Position numbers and translations under genes: made by a program. Below the pieces are notes generated by a model. It saw only the letters and a list, made by a program, of their open reading frames with translations, ran no database searches and was not told the origin of the DNA. Below are positions 1-5,190 of a stretch of 5,190 bases of DNA, piece after piece. Each line of letters opens with the position of its first letter. Positions within the stretch are counted from its first letter, which is position 1. The stretch is from DATDRS01 sp035291605 (GTDB lineage: Bacteria; Chloroflexota; Anaerolineae; Anaerolineales; UBA6663): NCBI GenBank assembly GCA_035291605.1, contig DATDRS010000330.1, positions 1-5,190 on the forward strand, read 5' to 3'.

Positions 1-255
1 TTCTGGTGGATGTACGCCCCCTTCGACGTGCCCGCGCTCCTCGGGCGGCCCCTCGAGGTCTCGCTCACCAAAGACTCGGGGTTGGCCGGGTTGATCTTCC
101 TGATCAACCAGCACCTGGGGCAGGAGCTGCCCAAAGATCACGCCGCCCTGCTGGCAATTCACGCCTGGGTGCTGAATGAGTTCGACGGCGGGCGGCAGAC
201 CAGCATTGAGTGGGAAGAGCTGGCCCCGGTGGTTAAACGTTGCCTCGGGATTTAG
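1..255 (+). CDS. C-terminal fragment, possible 2-isopropylmalate/homocitrate synthase-family protein (5' end outside window)
   Basis: The reading frame is open from the first base and ends at TAG (253-255), giving 84 visible residues, so the start lies upstream of the window. The tail has the pattern 'PFDVPALLGRPLEVSLTKDSGLAG' in overlapping parts: residues 8-19 and 20-30, followed by an aliphatic helix and a polar helix (about 48-83) that includes 'GRQTSIEWEEL'. A 'K-S-G-x-A-G' step followed by 'hydrophobic-I-N-x-H' recalls the region after the TIM barrel in alpha-isopropylmalate, homocitrate and citramalate synthases. These enzymes condense acetyl-CoA with a 2-oxo acid. The catalytic barrel and its metal ligands are not visible, so the assignment rests on resemblance of the tail only. 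The gene is convergent with the channel-like gene and overlaps it by 23 bp. It could be another acyl-CoA-dependent enzyme or an unrelated protein. Confidence 0.42.
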   Translation, partial: FWWMYAPFDVPALLGRPLEVSLTKDSGLAGLIFLINQHLGQELPKDHAALLAIHAWVLNEFDGGRQTSIEWEELAPVVKRCLGI

Positions 256-1336
256 ATTCGGCGACCCGGCCCGAATAGGTGATGCGCAGTTCGCCCGTCG
301 CGCGATCCGATGACCACGGCGCGTAAGGGGCTAGCGTCAATCGGCACAGGGCCAGCAGCACCGTATCGTAGTTCACCCGCCAGCCCGCAAAGTCGCGCCA
401 GCACTGGTCACGGTCGGGTTTGAGGGGGACGCCCTGACGCGCAAGCTCGTCATAAGCGGCGTCGAACTCGGCGCGGGTGAGGCTGATGGGGTCAGCCGGA
501 TGGTGAGGCTCCCGGTTATAGGGGATGCGAAAGAAGTCGGCGATGCGCCGGAGGGCCAGGTATCCCGCGCGGATGCACAAGTCTGCCTGGGCATCGCGCG
601 GGATTTCGAGAGTCGAGGCGACGAGCGCTGCCGCGTCGAGCACGGCCCCTGAGGCGGTGACCCACGAGTGATCGGGCTGCGGCGAGCGAAAGAAGACGAG
701 CGCGGCGAGCGAGGTGTGGCTCTCCTCGATCTCGGCAAACCAGGCTTCCCACGTCTCCCACAATTCATGCAGGTGGTCGAAGCGCTTCAGGCGATGGAAG
801 CGCAGGATCAACTCGACCGCGGAGGGCGGCGACCCCGCGCGCACTTCGAGCAGGTTCACGGCCAGCTCGCGGCGCGAGAACGCGCTGTACATGGTCGGCA
901 GGTAAGCGATCAACAGCGCGACCATCGTCAACCCGATCGTCGCTTCGGAGTACACAAGCATCGTCTGGGGCAGCGTGCGGGCGGAGGCGAAGCCAAGCGT
1001 GAGGAGGGACGAGCCGCTGAGCAAAAAGGCCTCGCGCCAGGAGGGGATGCCCAGCGCCCAGAACATGCCCATGTAGCCGGCGAGGACGAGGGCGAGCCAC
1101 ACTGGCGGGAGCGACAACAGGCCGATGGGCGCGTAGAGCGCGGCGATGCGATCCCTCTCGGCGTACGTCCTGGCCCAGCGTAGCCGCAGGCGGAAGACAC
1201 TCCAGATCGCGACGAACACAACGCGGGTGAGCGGGTCGTTGGCGCTCCGGGGAAGGACGAAGGTCCGCGTGGCCGACAGCAAAGTGCCGCCCACGACGGC
1301 GGCACCCAGGACAAACATGAGGACACGGATAATCAT
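233..1336 (-). CDS. Potassium-channel-like membrane protein with degenerate pore motif and large soluble C-terminal domain
   Basis: The 367-residue protein has an N-terminal membrane segment (about 4-22), a second (about 72-95), a re-entrant pore-like stretch (about 100-117) and a third segment (about 128-150). A soluble domain of about 215 residues follows, presumably cytoplasmic. The pore stretch ends in S-S-L-L-T-L-G-F-A (residues 109-117), which lines up with the T-V-G-Y-G filter of two-transmembrane K+ channels but has L for V, F for Y and A for the last G. The soluble part is well ordered, with a conserved-looking 'EVRAGSPPSAVEL' block (164-176), a Trp-rich helix (about 190-205) and 'RDFAGWRVNYD' near 314-324. 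I recognise this layout from uncharacterised bacterial proteins labelled ion channels; the ion carried is unknown. I chose ATG at 1336 because the longer reading from 1414 adds 26 residues that lie mostly in the upstream gene. The start is 7 nt after the phosphatidylcholine synthase stop and has no clear Shine-Dalgarno, which suggests translational coupling. Confidence 0.7.
   Translation of the reverse strand: MIIRVLMFVLGAAVVGGTLLSATRTFVLPRSANDPLTRVVFVAIWSVFRLRLRWARTYAERDRIAALYAPIGLLSLPPVWLALVLAGYMGMFWALGIPSWREAFLLSGSSLLTLGFASARTLPQTMLVYSEATIGLTMVALLIAYLPTMYSAFSRRELAVNLLEVRAGSPPSAVELILRFHRLKRFDHLHELWETWEAWFAEIEESHTSLAALVFFRSPQPDHSWVTASGAVLDAAALVASTLEIPRDAQADLCIRAGYLALRRIADFFRIPYNREPHHPADPISLTRAEFDAAYDELARQGVPLKPDRDQCWRDFAGWRVNYDTVLLALCRLTLAPYAPWSSDRATGELRITYSGRVAESKSRGNV
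256..276 (+). other. Small inverted repeat just after the stop of the first gene
   Basis: ATTCGG (256-261) pairs with CCGAAT (271-276) across a 9-nt loop, beginning directly after the TAG stop at 253-255. It could form a short RNA hairpin at the end of the plus-strand transcript. No T-run follows, so it does not qualify as an intrinsic terminator. It also lies inside the coding region of the convergent minus-strand gene, which may be the real reason for the sequence. Confidence 0.25.
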
Positions 1337-1343
1337 GGCCGAA

Positions 1344-2069
1344 TCACGGCAGGCGCGTGCGGGGCCAGAAATAATTGAGATAGAGCGAGATGCCCACATA
1401 ATAGGCTGGCCCAAAGAGCGAACCGTAGACGACGGCGAGGTTAGGCTGATCCCAGGTGGCTAAGATGTTCAAGATCATCGTCCCCCAGATCGCACTCACG
1501 GACATGGTGAGCCAGCGGAAGGGTTGGGTCTGCGAAGAAATATACTTGACCGGGATGAAGACCATGAGGGCAAACACGAGGAGGATCAAAGCATTTGCGG
1601 TCGGCGGCAAACGCAGCAAGTACATGTAAAACGCCAGCACATTCCAGTAGTTCGGAAAACCTGTGAAGTATTTGTCGTCGGTCTTGGCGGCCTGCTGGCA
1701 GAACCCATACGCCGCCGCCAGCAGGACCAGGAACAGGACGGGCGTCCACGGGGCAGGGACCAGCCCGAAGCGGTAACACGCGAAGACGGGGAGCAGGGCG
1801 TAGTTCAGATAGTCGACAATGTCGTCGAGTTTGCGCCCGTCGAACTGCGGCACCCAGCGTGAGACTTTCGACCAACGGGCGAGCGGGCCGTCCGTCGAAT
1901 CCACGAAGCCGGCCAACGCCAGCAATAATACCAGCTCGTGCTTACGCCCCTCCACGATGGCGACCAGGGCCATGAAGCCCAGCACCAGGCCGAGGCTGGT
2001 ATAGGCGTGCACGGCCCAGGCCCGCAATTCGTTCAGGCGCGTATTGACAAGTCCGGCTTGGGTTTGCAT
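1344..2069 (-). CDS. pcs: Phosphatidylcholine synthase (CDP-alcohol phosphatidyltransferase family)
   Basis: This 241-residue integral membrane enzyme should condense CDP-diacylglycerol with choline to give phosphatidylcholine and CMP (EC 2.7.8.24) at the cytoplasmic membrane. The CDP-alcohol phosphotransferase signature is complete: D60-G61-x2-A64-R65, then 12 residues, G78-x3-D82-x3-D86. The 12-residue spacing between AR and G is longer than the usual eight or so and is what I recall for the Pcs subgroup. The later 'KTDDKYFTGFPNYWN' block (129-143) also resembles rhizobial Pcs. Hydrophobic stretches near 17-39, 45-59, 88-104, 107-125, 141-176, 188-205 and 213-233 fit a multi-pass protein, and the length is typical of the family. 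The start at 2069 is supported by GGGAGA 8 nt upstream. The channel-like gene follows after 7 nt. A phosphatidylserine or other CDP-alcohol synthase is the alternative, but the motif spacing argues against it. Confidence 0.85.
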   Translation of the reverse strand: MQTQAGLVNTRLNELRAWAVHAYTSLGLVLGFMALVAIVEGRKHELVLLLALAGFVDSTDGPLARWSKVSRWVPQFDGRKLDDIVDYLNYALLPVFACYRFGLVPAPWTPVLFLVLLAAAYGFCQQAAKTDDKYFTGFPNYWNVLAFYMYLLRLPPTANALILLVFALMVFIPVKYISSQTQPFRWLTMSVSAIWGTMILNILATWDQPNLAVVYGSLFGPAYYVGISLYLNYFWPRTRLP

Positions 2070-2077
2070 GGTGAGAG

Positions 2078-2083
2078 TCTCCC
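2078..2083 (-). promoter_or_regulatory. Ribosome binding site of the phosphatidylcholine synthase gene
   Basis: On the minus strand GGGAGA ends 8 nt before the ATG at 2069. It is the clearest Shine-Dalgarno-like site in the window and fixes the start of the phosphatidylcholine synthase. The other minus-strand genes lack an equally good site. Confidence 0.6.
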
Positions 2084-2093
2084 GATGGATCCC

Positions 2094-2102
2094 ATTTTAG
2101 CA
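2094..2102 (-). promoter_or_regulatory. Possible extended -10 promoter for the lipid synthase/channel pair
   Basis: In the 65-nt gap before the phosphatidylcholine synthase the minus strand reads TGC-TAAAAT, which fits an extended -10 element (TGn plus a five-of-six match to TATAAT). No good -35 hexamer lies 16-18 nt upstream. Transcription would begin near 2087, leaving a leader of roughly 18 nt that contains the ribosome binding site. This would let the synthase and channel be expressed independently of the kinase upstream. The call rests on one motif only. Confidence 0.3.
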
Positions 2103-2134
2103 CGCAACGTGTTCCAGGACGCATCGTGCGTAGC

Positions 2135-2422
2135 CTACAACCATTCTTGTTGCATCGCGGCCGCGGCCTGGTTCAGCCACAGCGCCAGCGTGCGCATCAA
2201 ATCCCCGGCGATCTGGGGATAGTAGTTGAGCAACTCCTGCAAGGTTTCGCGGTCCAAGGACAGCAATGACGTGGGGGCGGCCGCCACGGCGGTCAAAGAA
2301 TAAGGTTCCCCCTCCAACCCGGCCATCATCGCAAAGAAGGTCAGTCCGAGGAAGAACACCGGTTGGAGTTCTCCGGGCTGTATCCGCAGGACGCGGTGGA
2401 CTATCGGCCTGATCGATTGCAC
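2135..2422 (-). pseudogene. Probable internal-deletion remnant: transporter-like N-terminus joined to the end of a cyclic-nucleotide-binding domain
   Basis: The 95-residue frame starts at GTG (2422) without a Shine-Dalgarno and ends at TAG (2135-2137). It appears to be made of two unrelated parts. Residues 8-35 (VHRVLRIQPGE, then hydrophobic FFLGLTFFAMMAG) resemble the very start of MFS or Npt-type nucleotide transporters, where an L-R-x-x-P-G-E motif precedes the first membrane helix. Residues 36-93 (LEGEPYSLTAVA, then TSLLSLDRETLQELL, then a helix LMRTLALWLNQ) resemble the last third of a cNMP-binding domain. It includes the 'EGEPxS' end of the phosphate-binding cassette, with Tyr in place of the usual Arg. 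The N-terminal beta roll of that domain is missing, and so are all remaining transporter helices. Fusions of such transporters to a C-terminal cNMP domain are known, so an in-frame deletion of the middle is the simplest reading. A small Crp-like hypothetical protein is the alternative. The TAG at 2471-2473 closes the frame upstream. Confidence 0.5.
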
Positions 2423-2475
2423 GGAATGAGGCAGAGCAGAATACGGCGCGAGGGATGAGAGGGAACGGCGCTAGG

Positions 2476-4887
2476 TTACACCGTCAGGGCCAGCGGCAGG
2501 AGGACGTGGAACTGGCTCCCCGGGCAATGCGCCTCGTCATATCCCGGGCTTTCCACCCAGATCTGGCCGCCATGCGCCTGAACAATCCCTTTTACAATGG
2601 ATAGCCCCAGGCCTGACCCGCCCCCCTTGAATTTTGTCCGCCCCGATGAATGCATAGACACTTCGCCGGTTTGATAGAATTTCTCGAAGATCAATTTCTG
2701 GTGCTCGGGCGCGATGCCAATCCCCGTATCACGCACGACGACTTCGACCGCCGCCTCCTCCGGGTCGCTGGCGATCACGTTGCCGCTGATGGTGATCGAG
2801 CCGCCATCCGGTGTGTATTTGACGGCATTGACGATCAGGTGCCAGAAGGCTTTGTGCAGCAAGGCGATGTCCGCCATCATCAGCGGCACATCGTCCAGTC
2901 CGGTCACGGTGAGGGCGAGGCGCCGTTCCTGCAGGGCCGGTTCTAACCCCGTCACAATGGGGTGGATCACTTTCGACAGCTTGACGGGCGCGCGACGCAT
3001 ATTCAGCGTCTGGCTGTCAATCTTCGCCACGTCGAGCATACTATTGATGATCTCGTGCAGGCGCGTGCTGCCCGCCAGGATGCCTTGAACCAGCGGCTGG
3101 ATTTCCGGGTCTTTGGCCGCGGGATAGGCGTTGATCATGTCCCCATAGCCCTTCACCAGGGTCAGCGGTGTGCGCAGTTCGTGAGCCGCCACCTCGATAA
3201 ACTTCGACTTGGTCTTGTCGAGGCGTTCGAGGATATTCATCGCCTCGTGGAGTTCTGTGACCCGGTTTTCCACCATCCGTTCCATAAGCTCGCTGAAGCG
3301 GGCGGTTTCATCGTACAGACGGGCATTTTCCAGCGCAATGGCTGCCTGCCCGGCAAAGGTAGAGGCGAGGGTCACTTCCTGGGGCGTAAATACCGCTTCC
3401 GTGCGGCTCATTCCGATCAAGCCGATCACCCGGTCTTTGACAATTAGTGGCACGCCGAGCCAGGCGATGTTAACCGCTGATCCCTGGCCTGGCGCCCACC
3501 CGGCCATCCCCGCTGCTTCGGCGACACAGACTGGGCGGCCGCTCTCGAGGACCTGCCGATACGTGTCGCTCTCCGAGATCGCGATCCCCCCACCCTGCCA
3601 CTCGTCGGGGAAACCGCGCCAGGATACGACCGAAAGTTCCTCGCCCTGGAGCAGTATGAGTTGGCTCCGCTCATAGGGCGTCACGGTCGCCAGTTGTTCC
3701 AGGATGCGCCTCGGCACTTCGCGCAGATCCAGGTTGCTGATCAATTCACGCCCGGCCTGTTCCAACGCCTCAGCGAGATAGCGGCGATGCTGCTCGGCTT
3801 TGTATAACTGAGCGTTGCGGATGGCAATGGCAATTTGATCGGCGAGTGTCTGAAGCAAGACCTGGTCGTCGGCGCTGAACGCGCCCACCTGGTCGCTCAG
3901 GATATCCAGCGCGCCAAAAATCTTTTCGCCACTCCGCAAGGGCCAGGCCAGTTCCGCCTGCGCCTCGGTCAGGTGGGCCAACGGCAGGTAGTCGAGCGCG
4001 TGGCGTACGTCGGCCTCCATGCGCGGACGGCCGGTCTGGCATACCTTCACCACAATGCTTGCCGTGCTCATAGGAAGGCGCTCCCCGCGCAAATCGTCGC
4101 CGGTCCGCCCCGTTCCGGCGCGCAAAATAACCGCCTCCGGCTGGTCGGCGACCAGCCATACGCCAACAAAATAGTAATTGAAATGCGTCTGGATCAAGTG
4201 AACGACCTGTGTCAGGAGGGCGTCGAGGTCGAGGAGGGAGGTGATTTGCTGACCGACTTGACTGCTGGTTTCCAACTGGAGCGCGCGGCGGGCCAGCACG
4301 CGGTTGGCCGCCTGTGTTTCTTCGAACAGGCGCACGTTCTGGATAGCAGTCGCCGCCAGCGTCGCCAGCGTCATGAGGGCGTCAACGTCCTGCGGGGTGA
4401 AGGGTCGCTGACTGACCTGGTTCATGGTCGTGACCGTCCCGATGACCTCGCCCTTAACGCTCAGCGGCGCGACGATGAGCGCGCCCGCGTTCGCCTGAAT
4501 GCGTCGTTTTCTCGTCGCCTCCGGCTCAACGCCGTCGTCGGCGCTCAACGAAAGCGCTGGCTGGCCGGAGCGCACGACTAGGCCGCTAATCCCTGACGAA
4601 AATTCGGCATAGGTCATCTGCAGGTCAGTCTCGGTCACGTGCCCGGCGCCCACGCCCAGCGTAATGGCCTGCTGGGCCTGATCCACCAAATACATCACCG
4701 TCCGGTCGGCCCGCACCAGACGGTTGAAATGACCCGCCAGGCTCTGGCAGATCTCGTGGACGCTCGTCGCGCCGCTGATGGCCTCGGCAGCTTGATGGAG
4801 GCCTTCGATCAGGCGGCGAGCTTCGTCGTCCGCCGTGAGCGTGGCGAGCGGAGCTTTCCCTACCTGCTCTTGCATCCCGGAGTCCAT
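2476..4887 (-). CDS. Cytoplasmic sensor histidine kinase with three GAF domains
   Basis: This 803-residue protein autophosphorylates on histidine and passes the phosphate to a response regulator that is not in the window. Order of parts: GAF 1 (about 25-190), GAF 2 (about 205-365), GAF 3 (about 370-528), a coiled-coil linker (about 528-562), HisKA (about 562-627) and a HATPase_c domain (about 670-800). The phosphoacceptor is H569 in AAHELRTP. The N box has N687 in 'NAVKYTP', the G1 box is D720-T-G-I-G, the F box is FEKF (734-737), and the G2 lid is GGGSGLGL (755-762), so the catalytic core looks intact. There is no membrane segment or signal peptide, hence a soluble sensor. No cysteine sits in a recognisable bilin-binding motif, so light sensing is not supported and the ligand is unknown. 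The ATG at 4887 was chosen because a -10 element lies just upstream; ATG at 4875 is also possible. The transporter/cNMP remnant follows 53 nt downstream. Confidence 0.93.
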   Translation of the reverse strand: MDSGMQEQVGKAPLATLTADDEARRLIEGLHQAAEAISGATSVHEICQSLAGHFNRLVRADRTVMYLVDQAQQAITLGVGAGHVTETDLQMTYAEFSSGISGLVVRSGQPALSLSADDGVEPEATRKRRIQANAGALIVAPLSVKGEVIGTVTTMNQVSQRPFTPQDVDALMTLATLAATAIQNVRLFEETQAANRVLARRALQLETSSQVGQQITSLLDLDALLTQVVHLIQTHFNYYFVGVWLVADQPEAVILRAGTGRTGDDLRGERLPMSTASIVVKVCQTGRPRMEADVRHALDYLPLAHLTEAQAELAWPLRSGEKIFGALDILSDQVGAFSADDQVLLQTLADQIAIAIRNAQLYKAEQHRRYLAEALEQAGRELISNLDLREVPRRILEQLATVTPYERSQLILLQGEELSVVSWRGFPDEWQGGGIAISESDTYRQVLESGRPVCVAEAAGMAGWAPGQGSAVNIAWLGVPLIVKDRVIGLIGMSRTEAVFTPQEVTLASTFAGQAAIALENARLYDETARFSELMERMVENRVTELHEAMNILERLDKTKSKFIEVAAHELRTPLTLVKGYGDMINAYPAAKDPEIQPLVQGILAGSTRLHEIINSMLDVAKIDSQTLNMRRAPVKLSKVIHPIVTGLEPALQERRLALTVTGLDDVPLMMADIALLHKAFWHLIVNAVKYTPDGGSITISGNVIASDPEEAAVEVVVRDTGIGIAPEHQKLIFEKFYQTGEVSMHSSGRTKFKGGGSGLGLSIVKGIVQAHGGQIWVESPGYDEAHCPGSQFHVLLPLALTV

Positions 4888-4894
4888 TGTGAGT

Positions 4895-4924
4895 ATTGTA
4901 GCCCACCACTTACTAACCGGGCAA
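4895..4924 (-). promoter_or_regulatory. Likely sigma-70-type promoter of the histidine kinase gene
   Basis: On the minus strand TTGCCC (4919-4924) and TACAAT (4895-4900) are separated by 18 nt, matching four of six and five of six bases of the -35 and -10 consensus. Transcription would start around 4888-4890, practically at the ATG at 4887, so the message would have little or no leader. That agrees with the absence of a Shine-Dalgarno. The rest of the 93-nt gap (4888-4980) shows no terminator hairpin. Confidence 0.45.
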
Positions 4925-4980
4925 GAGGAAGAGCGCGTTACTACCGCAAAGGTTGTAAACAGGTTTGGAACTCTACCCGC

Positions 4981-5190
4981 TCATGTCAACCACGCTTGCA
5001 GTCGCCGAGTCTCAAAGGAGCGTTTCTCCTCCAAAAACTTTGGCGATGAGTCGGTGAGTTCAACGCGCGGCTCGGGGCTGGCCAGGAAAAAGCCGCGCAC
5101 CATCAGCGCCTCGCCCCCGCCAACTTCCAGATAGCACCCGCCCTCGCCCGCAAACGCCGCCTCCGACTGGCTTCCCGCAAAACTCGCCGC
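4981..5190 (-). CDS. C-terminal fragment of an unrecognised protein (5' end outside window)
   Basis: The minus-strand frame is open from the window edge to TGA (4981-4983), giving the last 69 residues of a protein that begins beyond 5190. The fragment is soluble, with a Gly/Ala-rich start, a 'CYLEVGGGEALMVRGFF' stretch (19-35) that looks like beta strands, and a charged helical end (about 50-68, 'FLEEKRSFETRRL'). I do not recognise the family and see no catalytic motif. It is read in the same direction as the histidine kinase 93 nt downstream, but the kinase appears to have its own promoter, so a shared operon is uncertain. Coding is supported by the long open frame at the edge and codon use like its neighbours. 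The overlapping plus-strand frames look like shadows. Confidence 0.6.
   Translation of the reverse strand, partial: AASFAGSQSEAAFAGEGGCYLEVGGGEALMVRGFFLASPEPRVELTDSSPKFLEEKRSFETRRLQAWLT

Noticed and set aside
668..1183. 171-codon plus-strand open frame opposite the channel-like gene
   Set aside because: The low-complexity Arg/Gly/Glu-rich product is antisense to a convincing membrane protein gene, so it is treated as a shadow.
2443..2471. Direct repeat ACGGCGC (2443-2449 and 2465-2471) between the kinase and the remnant
   Set aside because: A 7-bp GC-rich repeat is expected by chance in this DNA. It shows no symmetry or operator-like context.
3835..4581. 248-codon plus-strand open frame opposite the histidine kinase
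   Set aside because: It lies wholly inside the well-supported kinase gene. The product is rich in Arg, Gln and Gly without domain features, as expected for a GC-rich antisense shadow.
2476..4887. Phytochrome or cyanobacteriochrome identity for the GAF domains
   Set aside because: The few cysteines (for example C454 in RPVCVAE) are not in a Cys-His chromophore motif, and no PHY domain is present.
4888..4980. Possible terminator after the partial gene, upstream of the kinase
   Set aside because: I found no stable GC-rich stem followed by a T-run on the minus strand. Only short imperfect repeats around the GTTTACAACC stretch are present.
4984..4989. Perfect TTGACA -35 hexamer on the minus strand at the end of the partial gene
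   Set aside because: No acceptable -10 box lies 16-18 nt downstream, and the hexamer is part of the coding sequence just before the TGA.
4639..5134. Plus-strand open frames spanning the kinase start and the gap
   Set aside because: They cross the kinase N-terminus, its promoter and the minus-strand gene tail. Their products show no domain or coherent hydrophobic pattern.

Overview
The window is GC-rich, densely coding bacterial DNA. I think a member of the Chloroflexota or a similar high-GC environmental lineage is the best guess. That rests on the style of the proteins (a multi-GAF soluble histidine kinase with a 'GGGSGLGL' ATP lid, and a remnant that looks like a nucleotide-transporter/cyclic-nucleotide-domain protein). 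No marker gene proves it.

Layout from left to right. Positions 1-255 (+) hold the last 84 residues of a protein that resembles the C-terminal part of the 2-isopropylmalate/homocitrate synthase family. Its stop lies inside the 3' end of the next gene, which is convergent. From 233 to about 4980 the genes lie on the minus strand and read right to left. The order is: the tail of an unrecognised protein (4981-5190); a 93-nt gap with a likely promoter; an 803-residue cytoplasmic histidine kinase with three GAF domains (2476-4887); a 95-residue fragment that looks like a transporter N-terminus joined directly to the end of a cyclic-nucleotide-binding domain (2135-2422); a phosphatidylcholine synthase (1344-2069); and a membrane protein with a potassium-channel-like pore loop (233-1336).

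The phosphatidylcholine synthase and the channel-like protein are 7 nt apart and very probably co-transcribed and translationally coupled, so lipid head-group synthesis and a membrane pore protein may share expression. The kinase has no response regulator in the window, so its output partner is unknown. It is the only gene with a recognisable -35/-10 pair, placed so close to the start codon that its mRNA would be almost leaderless.

I found no RNA genes, CRISPR arrays, insertion sequences or attachment sites. There is no gene-free stretch longer than 300 bases. The most unusual item is the probable internal-deletion remnant at 2135-2422. The next is the degenerate selectivity filter in the channel-like protein.
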